Notes under the pieces: generated by a model
Told to the model about the DNA's origin: nothing
Database searches by the model: none
The model's input: only the letters and a program-made list of their open reading frames with translations
Part shown: positions 16,001 to 29,480 of the stretch, one piece after another
How the letters are laid out: the number at the start of each line of letters is the position of its first letter
Numbering within the stretch: the stretch's first letter is position 1
Program-made: the position numbers and the translations under genes
Assembly: GCA_013365365.1 (NCBI GenBank)
Contig: JABVXU010000343.1
Location: 1 to 59,840 of the forward strand
DNA from: Cruorifilaria tuberocauda
Lineage: Eukaryota > Nematoda > Chromadorea > Rhabditida > Onchocercidae
Reading direction: 5' to 3'
DNA: 59,840 bases

Positions 16001-19000
16001 ATATTCATTTCATTACTTCAAATTTCTTGCAATAAAAGTTTTACAGTAACGAAATATTGTAACATACCGTCATTAGTAATATTTCGGATACCTTCACCAG
16101 CATAACCTTGTAGCTTTGAAACAGCATTACTCATTGTATCAATTTCAACAGATATTTCCTGCATTTTCTGATGTACAGTTTTGGCTCGTTTTTCTGCATC
16201 ATCGGCTACACTAATCAATCCAGTCATCCGGTCATGTTGATCATCAAATAACTGATACTGTTCACCTGAATTCAGTTATTATAAATGATAATAACTGAAA
16301 TAAATCAATTCGAAGAAGTTTAAAAGACTCATAATTAGTCACAGTAATTTATAATATATATAACTTTTACTGCTTTTTAAATTTACAGGAACGAAACTCA
16401 TTTACTTGCTACGATTGATATTTCAAACTTACTGATTATTAATTTTCGCTTCATTGAATCCTGCAATGTTTCCTTCAATTTGTTCATTATCTTAGTAGCT
16501 GTCAAGCGTTCGTTTTCCAAATCTTTCAAGCTAAGTTCATCAGCTTGTTCCTTAATTGCCATACTACGATTCTTAGTCTGTAGCGCCATATTAACCATTG
16601 AAATTTCCGACTTTTGATCCGCATCAGTATATGCGAATTCCGCAGCTTTCTTTGCGCCTTCTACTGCTTCGCTAGCATTCCGCAACGCTTTCATAATTTC
16701 TTTGTAAGCACTGGATGCTCGAAGAGGATCTGCTGCAGCATTTTTGGTATCCGCAAAAGAACTAAAGTAATTTAGCTTTGTATATATCTGATAACAATAA
16801 GTGATAAAGGAAAAAAATAAAAAGAGTCCATTTATAGAATTATCATCTATTACCTCTGCAATTTTTGTGCCTCATATTCCAACTGTCCTGCATGACGTTC
16901 ACTTTTATCCGCGTATTCTTCACGATATTCATCCAGAAGTTGCGCATATCTGTCAGCTTCATCACGACACTTTCTTGTCATTTCATCTGCTTCCGGTAAC
17001 AACGTCTCGTTAATAAGCTGGAAAATCAAACCCTCAACCATCTGACGATGGAAAAATTCAAAAACAAATCAGAGCAAAATTGCTTAGCATCCAAAAATTC
17101 AGAAAAATATTAGCTAGTGTATGATTTTCCTGAAATCATGAAATATTCTTGAAATTTTTCCTGAAAAATTATGAACAGTAACTACTTAACATTCATATAC
17201 TTGTTAAAATTATCATAATTCGATTCAAAAAAAGACATATTGAACAAGTGAAAACCTTGAAATCATCGAACATCGTTAAAATTTTTTCCGTTTTTGCGAT
17301 TGAAACTTTATTTTCTGATTCATTTAATTCATTGCTTCCCTTAGCTAACAATGAAGTAATATCCGCATTTACGTCGTTAAATCGGTCAATTCGTTTTGCT
17401 ACTATAATTGCTACTTTATCGGCTGCTACGGTATTCTGACGTGCTTTATCCCAAATGGTATCACGATAATCATTTAGCGATTGTCCGAAAGCATTTAGTT
17501 GTTTACGCAATTCAGTAAACGATGTATGATTTAGCATGCGTGATGTTATCAGTTTCATTAAATTTTGAGATTTCCTAAAATAATCTACTTGATCAGGTTT
17601 ATCGATAAGAGAAAATATCCTCCATTGCAATCATCAAAATTATCTTAATTTTCTGAAGAGATTCAAAATTTCGAAATTTAAACAATTTTTATAATTTCTT
17701 TTGATGATTATTAAATGTCAATTAAAATTAAAGTGATGCATTAAGCTTCTTTTTAAAAAAAAACTTTATAGAAAAGTGAAGAAAATGATTATTCAAAGAT
17801 CATAGTGATAATTCAGAATGGCTAACTGGAAATCGGTATTTCCACGATTGTAACGTTTTTCAATGTAAATTCCACGTTCCTTCATAGCATCCACGTAATA
17901 GTTTGCTTCCTGGATCCAAGTACTAATTATTGATTTATCTTGTTTCCCAGATGCATAATTTATGTAATGCTGTAGTTGACCGATGACTTGACGAAGAATT
18001 TTGTCCTGATCTCGAGCTCTCTTAGATAATTCTTTAGTTTTTGCTGTACTCTCTTGTAAGGTATTTTTTGATTTATTAGCTCGTTCCAGTAAAAATTTCG
18101 TTTGCTCTACCAATCCGTTAACTTTATCTGAGAAGTTTTCACCTTTGCCAATATCACTTTTACGTGTATCTTCATCAATGGAACTTTCCAAACGTGTCGA
18201 TTCCAAAATTAAATGCAAATCTAGAATAAATGATTGATTGGTGAGAGAAATTCAAAGTTCAAAATTGCTGCGATAAATAGTCTATTTTCATGAAGAGATT
18301 AGTGATTAAAATTAAAATTTCTTAAATATGGTTTATATTACTTTTGTCTTATGAACTGTAATCAAAAGAGCATACTTTTTGTTGTATTACTTATCCGTGA
18401 AGCACGTTTCCATGGAACTGGTCTTAAATTTGTAAAATTCTGTTGCTTCATAATTTCCTCTAAATTATCCGTTTCTTTCATTAAATCACGAGTACAGCCA
18501 TGATCACATGAAGTACAGATACCATTAATAAACGCATGTCGATCTCTGCATAATGAGCAATCACGACCAGATAAACCTGGTCGACATTCACATTGACCTG
18601 TTTCCTAAAACAAATTTTTGGTAATTGATACCAAATCATTTAATCATGTCTTATCATACTATCATCCAATCAATAATTTGGATGAAATGATCGTTATAAA
18701 CCTTACAGTATACAGCATTTATTATTACAAAAATTAAGGAATACAATATTCGTCCAATCTTTATAAGTGATACAGTAATATCATCAAGAATAAAGTAATA
18801 ATGAAAGCTTACCTGATTGCAAATTTCATGAAGTGAACCATATTCATGGCAAGCGCATTCTTGACATATTCCGCCCACTACGTTCGGATTACCGTAATAG
18901 CCAATTGAGCAATTTTCACAGTAAGCACCTGTATATCCAAGCTTGCATGCATCACACACGTATCCTCGACCATGCTTTACTGATAAACAGGTATCGCTGA

Positions 19001-22000
19001 AGCTATTATCCGGTAATGGACATGCACATTTTGTGCATGCATTAGCGCCACCAATCAACGCATTTCCTTGATAACCTGGCTTGCAAATTTCACAGTAATC
19101 ACCGTATGTATTGTGCTCACAATTCTAAAACGATTACTGTTAAAGTGCAACTAAGATGAAAAGTAAACTTAAATTCTAAAAAGAGTTCATTTTAATTTTT
19201 AGAAATGACAAATATTTATTACTAGTTATCACTAAAAACTCTTAATTAATCATTTTATAATTTTCAGCAATAATTAAATGAGTTGCATGCCTTACAGTGC
19301 ATCTGCAAGTTTCCGCTTCACATGTTGTTGAATGCCCACTGCATGAGCATAGTTCCGGCACGCCAACTAATGCCAAATCATCTGGACTGTTCAGGAAATC
19401 AGGTTGTCTTTTCCGACAGTAACCTTCAGCTGGATCCTGGCATGAATTACCGGAATAACCCTGAGGGCATTCACATTGTTCCACACCAACTGCCACGGAA
19501 TTTGTCGAAGTATCGGTAGTATTTTCCCATACTGCTACATCAACGCTTATTTCACTGATTGATGCTGTATCACCGCTGAAATTCATTTACTCTTATTTGT
19601 TTAATGATAATACTTTAAATGTTAACATTAATTGATATGCCAGAGTTATCAAAATTAACTGTCTCGCTTTTTATTAAAAAAATATGTGAAATAGAAAATG
19701 TGAGAAAAATTAACGTGGATGGGTAGTTGTATGTAGCTCTTATATAAATGCCTTGCACGTTTTGTAAAGCGATCATTAATTGTTTACGTGTTACGCGTAC
19801 GTCAGGACTTAAACGTGAACGCCATCGATTTTCATGTAAATGAACCTTGTAGCGCCCTGATTGATTCATTTCTTCTGGTGTATGTTCCAGAATGATACGA
19901 TGATTACCGACCTGTTAAGTACAAGAATAATTTAAATTGTAAATTAAAATTTGATTGATATTAATCAAATTTCACTCCTCATTTTCCTCCACTCCAACAC
20001 TTTCAATGATTCAGAAAAAGAAACAAAAAAAGAACTACCAAGATGATTTGAGGAAAGAAGCGAAAGTGTTGTGGATCAGGTGCTACATTGGAGATACCAC
20101 GATAGTTATCATCATTTTTGATTGTAAAACGGATGAAGCCATTGTAGGATGCCGTGCGATCACCCAGAAAACTGGATGGAAGAGGCCTAAAATTTCTATC
20201 GCTTATAATCTTATCCAAATCAGAATCCAGAAAACTTTGCTTTTAAATCTTATCCTTCCAGATTCCCTAATAAAACTTTGTGAATTTGATGAAATCGTAT
20301 TTTTTTCAATTAAAATTTAAAAAAGAAAAGTTCTTTCTTCTATTCAGAAATTCTTGCATTACTGCAAATAATTATAATCACAAATAATTTTATCAATTAT
20401 CACAAATACATTAAAATTTCTAAAAATATACCAATATAAAGGTGTAATATCTGTTGGATAACTGTTATATATCGGTGGATTTTCCCTAAGCACATTCAAA
20501 TTATGTTTACGTGTGTAATATTTCCACGGTTCTGAGAAGATTACCTTAATTAAAAATGAATTGAAAATTTTTTCAGGAATAATTTTTATTCATGTTAAAA
20601 AATTTTTTACATCACTAATTTTGATCATGAAATAAATCATATTTCATGAAATCTAACGGAAATTTAAAATGTATATTGAATGTAAGCAGATTATAATTAC
20701 CTGTCGATCAGGTGCATAAATTTGTTGCCATACAAGACTACTTTGCACGCAGAAATTAGTACGATTAAAGCAGAAACAATCAGTGCAACCAAATGCATTA
20801 CTTTTCTCAAGACTAAAGCTAAATGCATCACAGCTATCACATTTCAGGCCTATTACATTTTTCTGAAAATATAAATTAATATTAAAATGATAAATAAGAT
20901 TAGTTTTAATAGACTATAATAAGTTGTGTTAGCTGTATGAAACGTAAAATACAAATTACCTTACAGTTACATTGTCCAGTCTCATTACAAAGGCATGCAT
21001 TATTTTTACAGGTTGTTGGATCAGTTCCCGATAGATCACAATTGCATAATTCGCATTTCGGGAAATTAAAATATCCATGAATGCATCGATCACATTTTAA
21101 GCCTTCGAAACCTACTCGACAATTGCACTGAAAAATAAACAATTCAATGCATAAAAATAAAATTAGATATTTAAACGTTTCGTTTACCTGTCCATTTTCA
21201 GGATTACAATTTGGTCCATCAGCTCCGATACTGGAACAATCACAAAGCGTACAACCATTTAAAGAATCATAATTCCAAGCATTCATAGAACAATTCTCAC
21301 ACATTTCACCGATTGTATTTGGTGGACAAATACATTCTCCAGTTACCGAATCACAGATGTGACCAGGTGCTGGACATACACGACATTCTGAAGAAAAGTA
21401 AATTTAAAATTAGCAATGAATCGATTAAATAAATTTCTGGATTATTTCAACTTCAAGTTACTGGAAATTAAAAAAAATCTGTTTGCTTCACCATAATCAA
21501 ACATCGATTAAATCGATCCAACATAAAAGATTGATCAAATAACCTTTACATCCATTCGAATCCAAACCAAAATGATTGGGAGCGCATTTGTCACATTTTA
21601 ATCCAGTAACTCCAAATTTGCAAGCACATTGTCCTGTATCTGTATCACATTGGATACCATCGGAACCTAATGGATCACATCCGCATTCCTGATAAAATTT
21701 TCAAGCATAGCATAAATTAACTATAAAAATATAAAATTTAAATGAAAATAGGAACTGAAGAACCTGAAATTAAATAAAAGCGAGGAAATTATCAAAAACT
21801 TCCTAAAAATATTATAAATACTTACCTGACATCCATCACCACTGCTTATATTAAAATAACCATCCACACATTTCTCGCACATTTTACCCTCAACATTTTG
21901 ACGACATTCACATTTTCCGGTAACATTATCACATCGGCCATCGTCTACCGCACCGAAAGAGTTACAGTGACAAAATTGACAACCATTTTCGGAAAAATTG

Positions 22001-25000
22001 AAATAACTTGTCCTACACATATCACATTGCTTTCCGAATACACCTGTCTTACAGGCACACTGAAAAACTTTTCCTTTTCTACCTGTATGCTTATATGAAA
22101 CATAAATGAAGCATTATTATTATTATTAAATTTTATTGGTTTACTGTTATTTTTCTATCGTACTTAATTCTCATTAAGCTTAAATCGATCTCTCGATACA
22201 AGTTACAAGATTTTATTCAATTTATCTGATAATAGATTAATTCTTAAATATTATCACCATATAATTTCCCGATTTTCCCATCGCGTCTCTCTTTTCAAAG
22301 AAACAATGTTGCTAATCATGAGATTATCTATTGGATCTCTTTATCATTGATTATCTCACAGATAATTACTGTCCACCTCTTTTGTATGTCTAGACGACCT
22401 GTATAGATACAGTCCAGTGAGGGATACAGATGGATCGAATACAGTTACCAATATACCTAACAATTCGTCCATTGCTTCTACGACAAGCGGCTTCATTCTC
22501 TCAACTTGTCAGCAATCAAAAATTATATTTGTAAGTTATCAACAATCAGTAAGTTCAAATTCGATAATCTTCCCCAATATAAACAAGTAATATAGACTAT
22601 CAGTCAAGACTCAAAACTTAAAAAGACCTGACTGTATCTAATTTCAAAATCTAATTTCATCAACAATCTCTGTTTTTTCAATTTATTATTTTACTTGAAT
22701 AAAAGTGAATAGAATTTGCTTCATTAAACTTTTCGAATTCTGAAAAAAAGAGGAAGAAACAAACTTGGCCAGATACTTCATCACATTCACTACTGAAAGA
22801 ACCGGTCATGTCGCAATTACAAGCAGGACACATATTTTCAACATCGCCATGGCCATCCTGAATATTTTAAATTCTATGAAATAAACTCCTACTGATTGCA
22901 CTTACTATCAATTCCTAACATCAACTATCAATAAAGGAAGAATTTTTTATTAATTAATTTAATGACTATCATTCAAATCTATCAAACAAAAATTCTTATA
23001 AAAATATTATGAAAAGCCTAAAATTAATTAAATTAATTTAAGCTCATTCTCTAAGCTCTAAGCTACTAATAAAAAGCTTTCTGAATGTTGCAAACTTCTT
23101 CCTGTTATATTTACCTTACATCGATTACATTGCATACCAACGTAATTATCATGACAGTCACAAATACCAGTTGATTTGTTGCAGGTTGCGGAATGAGAAC
23201 CTTTAGGATGACAGCCACAGGGTCGACAAGTTTTATCTTTTGGATTACCCCAATGATTCTCCTTGCATTCCTCACAGTGATCACCAACTGTATTGTAAAT
23301 GCATTTCAAACATTTCCCCGTTTCTCGATCACAATTTCCAATAGTCATTGGATCAATGTTATCATTACAATCACATGGCTTACAGGTACCATTCTTTGCT
23401 AACGGATCCCCGTAGAAACCATCTGCACAACTGTAAAATCATTTTTTTTTTCATTTAAATATATAATATTGAAAATTGATTATTGATGATTGATAAGTGT
23501 TATTTATTCAAACTTGATTCCATGAGATTTTTTTTTACATTATAAAATATCCCATGATATCAAATTTGAATAAATAAAACTTATCAATCAATAAGAAATT
23601 CTCTTATCAAATTTTAGAATTTATCAAAAAGCTTACATTTCGCATTTGTTACCATCGTAACCGTTTTCACAAGCTGTACAAACGTACGCATCTTCAGCGT
23701 ACGCTGCAGCACTACCAACAATCAGTTGAGTAAGAGTACATTGCGTAGAATGACTATTCTCGATTGTTGGACATGCACATGGACGACACTGACCAAGTTC
23801 ACCACCGAGAGATGGGTTTCCGTAATGTCCAGGTAAGCAATGATGACATCGACGGCCTGTTGTATTATGCTAAAGTAATATGTCATCTATTATTTTCCTT
23901 TATAATAATTAAAAATAATAAAATGAAGGAGGAAATGAATAGATGCTTGAATTTTGAATGAAAGCACGTAGGTATGCTACTTTTGCTAGTGGTTCAAATA
24001 AAGAATATGAATAAATATAAATAAAAGAAATATATAAAGATGATAAAACAGTGATAAGAAAATGATAAGAAAGTACAAAATTGATACATACATCTTCCCT
24101 TGATAATAGTTAGGAATGTTCGATCAAAGGATAACATAGATAATCAAACGACCTAATAATCTTTTCTTTATTCAATAATTTTTGATAAATTATTTGCTAC
24201 CTAAAATATGCTAATTTTCATTTTTTTTAATTAATTAAATTGCAATATTACTTACTTGACAATTGATACAATCACCTGTGAATGGATCACATTCATACGA
24301 ATGTCCTTCACAGTTACATTTCTCGCAATGACCATTGAAGAGCTGATTATTTACTCTACGATATCCCGATATACAGCGCTGAAAAAAAATCGATACTTCA
24401 TTAGAATACAAATCAACGTGATGTGCGTGATTGACTAAAATTACAGAATTGTTTAAATTACTTACTTCACAACTATTACCAGCATAATATTCGGGACACT
24501 GACATACTTCAACTCCACGCATTAATGCGTTTGATGCTTGAGATGACTTTAGTTCGGTATTTTTAGGTTCAATTGCTGTATCCAATGTTAGTCCATAGAT
24601 ACTATTAAAAAACATAATGAAGATATAATCAGAATGTAAACTTAGGAATAAAATAACTATGAATTTATTATTAACAGTAATTATCACTTACGCATCTTAC
24701 GGAATACAAAATTATCGATAATACGAAAGAAAGTATTAAGTTACCTTGACTGTATTTGTTCCCTATTATACATTGCTCTTATCATCATTGTGTTAATATC
24801 AGCTAGAACACGCATCATTTCATGCTTATCAAGAGGCGTACGCATATGTGAATTATGCCAACCGCTACCTTCTTTCATTGGTATCTGAATACTAATATTT
24901 TCTCTCGGGAAAAAATTCTGCCGACTGTAATATTCCGCTTTGATACCATTACCCTGAAAAAAGTAAAGTATATTTGAGAAAGCTTTCACGTGGAAAAAAG

Positions 25001-28000
25001 TAAAGTGTATTTGGGAAAACTTTCACGTGAACGTTTTCGTGTAATTAAATGATAATACTTACGTGTAAAACGTTGAAAATTACACTATACTGTATATTTT
25101 ACAATTTCTCATTGACATTATCACTCGGAAGAATCTTAAGAAAACTCACGTAAACGTCACTAAAATAATCTAACAATATGATGATAAAAAAGTGATTATT
25201 TCATCTAACCAACTTCTATGATAACATCAGGAATTGATATTTCTTGTCCGTTACCCATCGGTACGAAATATACATAATATTGTAAATTTCCACCGTAACT
25301 ATTTAACTGAAATGAAGTAAATTTTATTTATTTTAATTATATATTTCTTTTTCTTAAGTTATTGATTACATATTATAATAATTGATTATTACCAGGTAAT
25401 TTCGAGGCAATTTTAGTCTGATATTTATTAGTGGATTTCGAATTCTCCTATCTATAAAACAGGACCTCAATGAATTTCAAGATGGATTCAGAACGATTCA
25501 GTAGCATACCAGATTCCCATTAAATTCCTTCGGTGCCTTCCAATAGTACAAATCATTATTTCGATATTCACTATTGGTATACATCAATACTTCATTCTCC
25601 GATTTTGGTGCAACCATTTTTTCACCTAACAGATCCGTTAACACCCAACCTGCAGTGCTTCGTATCTGTAAAATCATCTTCATTTTGCCTCATTAACTCA
25701 TTAGCTTTTTTTATTGCCCTAAATCAAATAATTAAAAAAGCAGGAATGAATAACGAGATTTCATGAAATATGATATTTGTGAAGCAATTGATAAATGTTG
25801 TGAAGCTAATTGAAGTTTTAATTTTGGACAGTGAAAAGAAAAAGCTCCGCAGCGACCTTTACTCAATTTTTACCTTCTACAGAAAAGGTTCGTTAAGACT
25901 CGTTTTTTACTTTTTAAAATTAAAATTACAAAAAAAGAAAATAAAACGATGATAAAATTAGTATGCTGAGACATTCCTACTTCAATTTCACTCTTCAGGA
26001 ACTCGCGGGAATATTAGATATTCAACATACCCCTCCTCGATTCCATTGCTTTTCATAGCATTCTTTACTAAGACCAAAACAGAAACAAGGCTGACAACCT
26101 TCTGGATTTTTGATGTCCAGATTAATTGTACCTTTCTGCAAAATTCATGCAAATGGATGAAATAGAATTCGTTATCTTGCAGTTTTGATTATTACTTTAA
26201 ACTTAACTTTCTTCGATACTTTCTATTTCTTAACAGCAACTGCTATTCATTACAATTAACAATAATAATACTGCAAATGAGCAAACCATCATTTTCAAAA
26301 CAAATTTTACGCAAATTAGTCTGGAATGTTTAAGAAACAATTTTTGAACCAATTCATAATTGAGAGTTCTGAGTGGAAATCTAATTCAAAGATCTTTTAA
26401 ATTTTTTTGAAAAGCATTACTGCCTATTTTTGAGTTAACTTAATTAAAAGACAAAAGTAAGTGATAAAAATAAGATTGTGATTATCATTGCTAGGAATTG
26501 ATTTTGAAAATGGAAAAATACTGAAAAATATGGGAAAGAATAAAAAGTTAAAACTGACCTTACATCGATCACAAAAATGACCTTCTACATTTGCCTTGCA
26601 GATACAATGTTCCTCCTCACAGGTGTCAAAATTCATCGAACCTGCTCGATTACAAGGACATGGCTCACATTTTGGATGATTCCGATATCCCGGTGCGCAA
26701 ATATCGCATCGACGACCGCCAAATCCCGGTTTGCAAATACAATCACCCGGTTTCTGCATATAAATTTTTAACAACTTTTAATTAAAACTGTTATCAAAAA
26801 TATGATTAATAAACTATTGCTAATTTCATTTCCAAAACTGTTAAACTTACTTGATTACCATCTGCACTCGTTTCATCCCGAACGCAATTGTTATGCTCGG
26901 AACCGATCGGATCACAATCACAAGGTTGACATGCATCTTCTCGATAATGTGTTACACCTGCTGGACGATAATATGTCCATATACAACGTTCACAATTTAT
27001 TCCATCAGTGTTATGCTGTAAATTACCTTAGTGATATTCAACGTGAAATACTTACAAATTTGGAAATCACTGAAATAAGGTATTAGATCAACGAAAGAAT
27101 GAATGAATTACTTTACAAGCGATACATTTACCGCCACCTTCGAAAATACCTTCCGGTGTAACACTTAACCCCAATCGCTCCACCTCTTCATCGTATTCAC
27201 AACGTGTAGCATGATTAAAGCATTGACAAGCTAAATTAAATAAGAAATTAAAAATTTTATTAAGTTTAATTTTTTAATATATGAAATAATAAAATTGAAC
27301 TTACGTTGGCAAATATTAGGACGTGATTGTGTTCCTTGACGCCATGGAAGTTGATTGAATAGTGGACAACATTCATTGCATGATTCACCGCACGTGTTAT
27401 GACGACATTCACAACGTGATTGCTAGAAGTTAAAGATTAATTAGTCAAAATTTAATTAAGCAGTAAACAAATTTTATCAAACTTTAAAAAAAAATTTAAT
27501 AATTACATCTATATTGAGCAAAAAAAAAAATGTTTGATATATTTTTTTGAAATCAAACAACAGTTTTAACTAGTGCGGTGATAATTAATGATAAAATAAT
27601 ATTTGATTCTAATTATCAGCAAGTGCACTGATAAAAATATTTACCCCGGTGACTGGATCAGGTGGACAACTTTCTGCATGACCATAACAAATACACTGAC
27701 CACCGATACTAATATCCTTGATGGCATAGAAATAACGTCTTGTTACCGAATGATCCAATCTATTGCTCTTATCACGTCGATTGATGATCATCAGATCAGC
27801 GTTTAATGTTCGTAAACTCATCAAACGAAGTCGTACGTAACGAGCTCGAGTGAACTGCTAAAATGATCTTTTGTTTTCCTTAATTGATTTCATTTAAAAA
27901 AAATTAAAAGACCGTGTAGATGCCTTTTTTTCTAAGAGTTTCAATTTTAATATAAATTGCAAAACCTGTAAAGTTTCCGATGCGGCTTCAGCAGATGGCC

Positions 28001-29480
28001 GTCCGTTTACGAGTGATGTATAAATTTCACCATTTTCTAGCGGATCAAGTTTTGAGTAATACGACGTACATATTACCTTTCAAAAAATAACATATATTTC
28101 TCTAGCTGATGATTTGATTATTTAAAAATTATTTGAATTCCAATCAAAATTTTGAAATTAAACGAAACAATAAGATTTAATTTGTAAAAATTGCATTTAA
28201 GAATTAAATGAAATTCATTTCTAACGTTTTTTTCCATTTATTTTCAGCAAAAATTAAACCTCATCATCACGTGTAAAACGTGGTACACCCGTGGTTGCCG
28301 TTACGCCAAACTGCCGTAAACATTCCGCATCACTAACTGCGTAATACTGCCATGGTTGATAGTTAACACCATCAAGTGATTTCTCCAATACCCAAGTTCC
28401 AGGTCGAGGTGCAATTGCGCTCTTTACAATTACATATGCCACTTGATATTCCTTAAAATTAAAATCTTTTTTAGCTACGATTTTATTTCTTCGTTTTATC
28501 AAATAATAATCATAATTGTATACATCTGCTTGTTTTATACTGAAATTTAACTTCTTAATCGATCAAAAAAATCAATTCTTTAAACCTATACTTTTGCAAA
28601 ATCTTTGAGAAAAAAAGAATTAAATATATTTCAACTTCAAATTATGTATTCGTAAGTTATTATTAGGAATTGCCAACATGAATGATAGAAATAAATCATG
28701 CCTGTCGGAGGTCAATGGTGATATTGACCCGCTCGTAATCAAGGCCATTAGCAAGCGATGGACTTTGCCACCAGCGTCGAGTACCATCAATTGCAAATTC
28801 GATCGGATGGCGCTTTCTGACATCATTCGCATCACAAACGTCGCATTGCGGTTGCCTGTAAGGTAATTTCAGATAAGTTTATTTAAATTAAACTTTTAAA
28901 ATTTAACAATAAAAGTTGGAACAGATAAGAAAAAGATAATGAAAAATAGAAATGTTCATGAGATGTTAATGAGCAACTAAGAGAAATTGATTAAAAAAAA
29001 GTTTCTTTTTTCAAATACAATGATTTTATTTGTATTCATGAAATAGAAACCTATTGAAAACATGCTCCACTAATTTGCAATAAATCTCACGATGATGCTG
29101 ACCACAAGTAGCATCTGCATAAATTAGCGCATTTGTTGCCAAATTGAAAATTGTTGGGAACAAACCATGCTCTAAACAGGTTTAATACGAAAAAAAAAGT
29201 ACAATGGGAAAGAGAATTGATCTGTGGAAGAATTATCACCTTATCATTTTTATCATCAAAAATTTATCAAAATTTAATTTTTCATCATTATTTCTTTATA
29301 TTCAAAATATAAATGCAATTTTAACAGTATTAGAAATTAAGATAAATACAAAAAAAAAATAAGCTTACGTCCTTCGACAACTGCAAATTCTTGATAATTA
29401 TCATATTCAGGCTCAATTTTTTCAGCGCTACCAAAGAAAGCAATTAGAATAGTAACAATAAAAAAGGCTAAAGAGCCCAT
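7296..29480 (-). CDS. lam-3: Laminin alpha chain (alpha1/2-like, LAM-3 type), complete, several dozen exons
   Basis: Secreted basement-membrane protein, one arm of the laminin alpha-beta-gamma trimer; its LG domains bind cell-surface receptors. The start codon is 29480-29478 (signal peptide MGSLAFFIVTILIAFFGSA); the first exon ends at 29369 and the stop is 7298-7296. Order: signal peptide, LN domain, LE repeats, laminin IV (L4) domain, LE repeats, second L4 domain, LE repeats, coiled coil, LG1-3, Ser/Asp-rich linker, LG4-5. Two L4 domains fit the alpha1/2 class (C. elegans lam-3) better than the alpha3/5 class (epi-1). The short introns mean most exons appear as separate open frames, and every one I checked reads into the next in the expected module order. 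The third intron has a GC donor (28701-28700). Subclass is an inference from architecture; the laminin alpha identity is firm. Confidence 0.95.
10169..10393 (-). other. LG3-LG4 linker exon of laminin alpha
   Basis: One exon of 225 bases between acceptor AATACAG and donor AAAG|GT. It encodes a low-complexity stretch rich in Ser, Thr and Asp (for example KKDDDNDNDNSDF), opening GSTKINSVNVREANI and closing LTDFGPTK. Laminin alpha chains carry a flexible linker here that is often cleaved. I see no certain furin site. Confidence 0.8.
10394..11589. other. Large intron of the laminin gene between LG3 and the linker exon
   Basis: About 1.2 kb without a convincing exon on either strand. It holds short AT-rich simple sequence, including a small CTAT run near 10797. 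The open frame at 10966-11193 (+) resembles no family. Confidence 0.6.
11590..15365 (-). other. Laminin alpha LG1-LG3 domains
   Basis: Several exons give three laminin-G folds. LG1 has NLFTIKYRPLRDVPDSLLFL, SDRTAWYHIVLER and LGTIGEFTVDGE. LG2 has NGLLYFRGNQENGDFISLEL, DGRSHTVRVIRN and GFFGCIQSVR. LG3 has STFGFAFRTKTANATLLFQS, YNDGQLHSIFFTR, LFIGGFPDG and MIGCVSNIFVDYQ, ending with IALIGTCPVEQIF. In laminins this block with the end of the coiled coil forms the integrin-binding head. Confidence 0.9.
15480..18470 (-). other. Laminin alpha coiled-coil region (domains I and II)
   Basis: Exons at about 15590-15746, 16070-16260, 16430-16790, 16850-17040, 17260-17630 and 17830-18220 encode Lys/Glu/Ala-rich heptad sequence without cysteine clusters, for example ISILGEQIKLLQEKIKEARE and ANKSKNTLQESTAKTKELSK. 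This part forms the long arm of the trimer with the beta and gamma chains. Confidence 0.85.
18400..19490 (-). other. Laminin alpha third LE (EGF-like) block
   Basis: Cysteine-rich laminin EGF-like modules between the second L4 domain and the coiled coil. They include QCECPQGYSGNSCQ (the LE module split by L4), CSCSGHSTTCE, CDACKLGYTGAYCENCSIGY and ECACHEYGSLHEICNQ, ending near CRDRHAFINGICTSCDHGC. Eight-cysteine spacing is visible. Confidence 0.9.
19490..20760 (-). other. Laminin alpha second laminin IV (L4) domain
   Basis: L4-type globular insert within an LE module. Exons encode SSLVWQQIYAPDRQ, a segment ending NPPIYNSYPTDITPLY, SFLGDRTASYNGFIRFTI, HENRWRSRLSPDVRVTRKQL and QNVQGIYIRATYN. 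WKAP/FLGD-type and RxxLMxALxNVxxIxIRA patterns are typical of L4. Confidence 0.85.
20760..24520 (-). other. Laminin alpha second LE (EGF-like) block
   Basis: A long run of laminin EGF-like modules between the two L4 domains, such as CPEYYAGNSCE, CIYNTVGDHCEECKENHWG, CHDNYVGMQCNRCK, CRQNVEGKMCEKCVDGYF, CKFGVTGLKCDKCAPNHFG and CRVGFEGLKCDRCIHGYF. Each has the GxxCxxCxxGY pattern. An intron of about 0.7 kb (22100-22760) separates two of the exons. Confidence 0.9.
24570..25670 (-). other. Laminin alpha first laminin IV (L4) domain
   Basis: Starts with STAGWVLTDLLGEK, continues with LYYWKAPKEFNGNL, NSYGGNLQYYVYFVP, IPMKEGSGWHNSHMRTPLDK and RVLADINTMMIRAMYN, and ends near the following exon YGLTLDTAIEPKNTE. 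The WKAPxxFxGN and YGGxLxYxVxF motifs are those of laminin IV type A domains. Confidence 0.9.
26030..27690 (-). other. Laminin alpha first LE (EGF-like) block
   Basis: LE modules after the LN domain. The block opens with CICYGHAESCPPDPVTG, followed by CRHNTCGESCNECC, CKHNTDGINCERCIWTYYRP, CICKPGFGGRRCDICAPGYR and CICKANVEGHFCDRCK. It ends with the LE half-module CQPCFCFGLSKECYEKQW that borders the first L4 domain. Confidence 0.9.
27690..29480 (-). other. Signal peptide and laminin N-terminal (LN, domain VI) region
   Basis: Exons 29369-29480, 29051-29171, 28702-28855 and 28254-28451 plus two more toward 27690. They encode the signal peptide, then HGLFPTIFNLATNALIYADA, CGQHHREIYCKLVEHVF, QCDVCDAND, HPIEFAIDGTRRWWQSPSL, VNITIDLRQ, YQVAYVIVKSAIAPRPGTWV and RARYVRLRLMSL. 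All are hallmarks of the laminin polymerisation domain. The intron after DLRQ has a GC donor. Confidence 0.95.

Noticed and set aside
19955..20320. Plus-strand frame of 121 codons
   Set aside because: It is antisense to a laminin L4 exon that has clear domain motifs; no family resemblance of its own.
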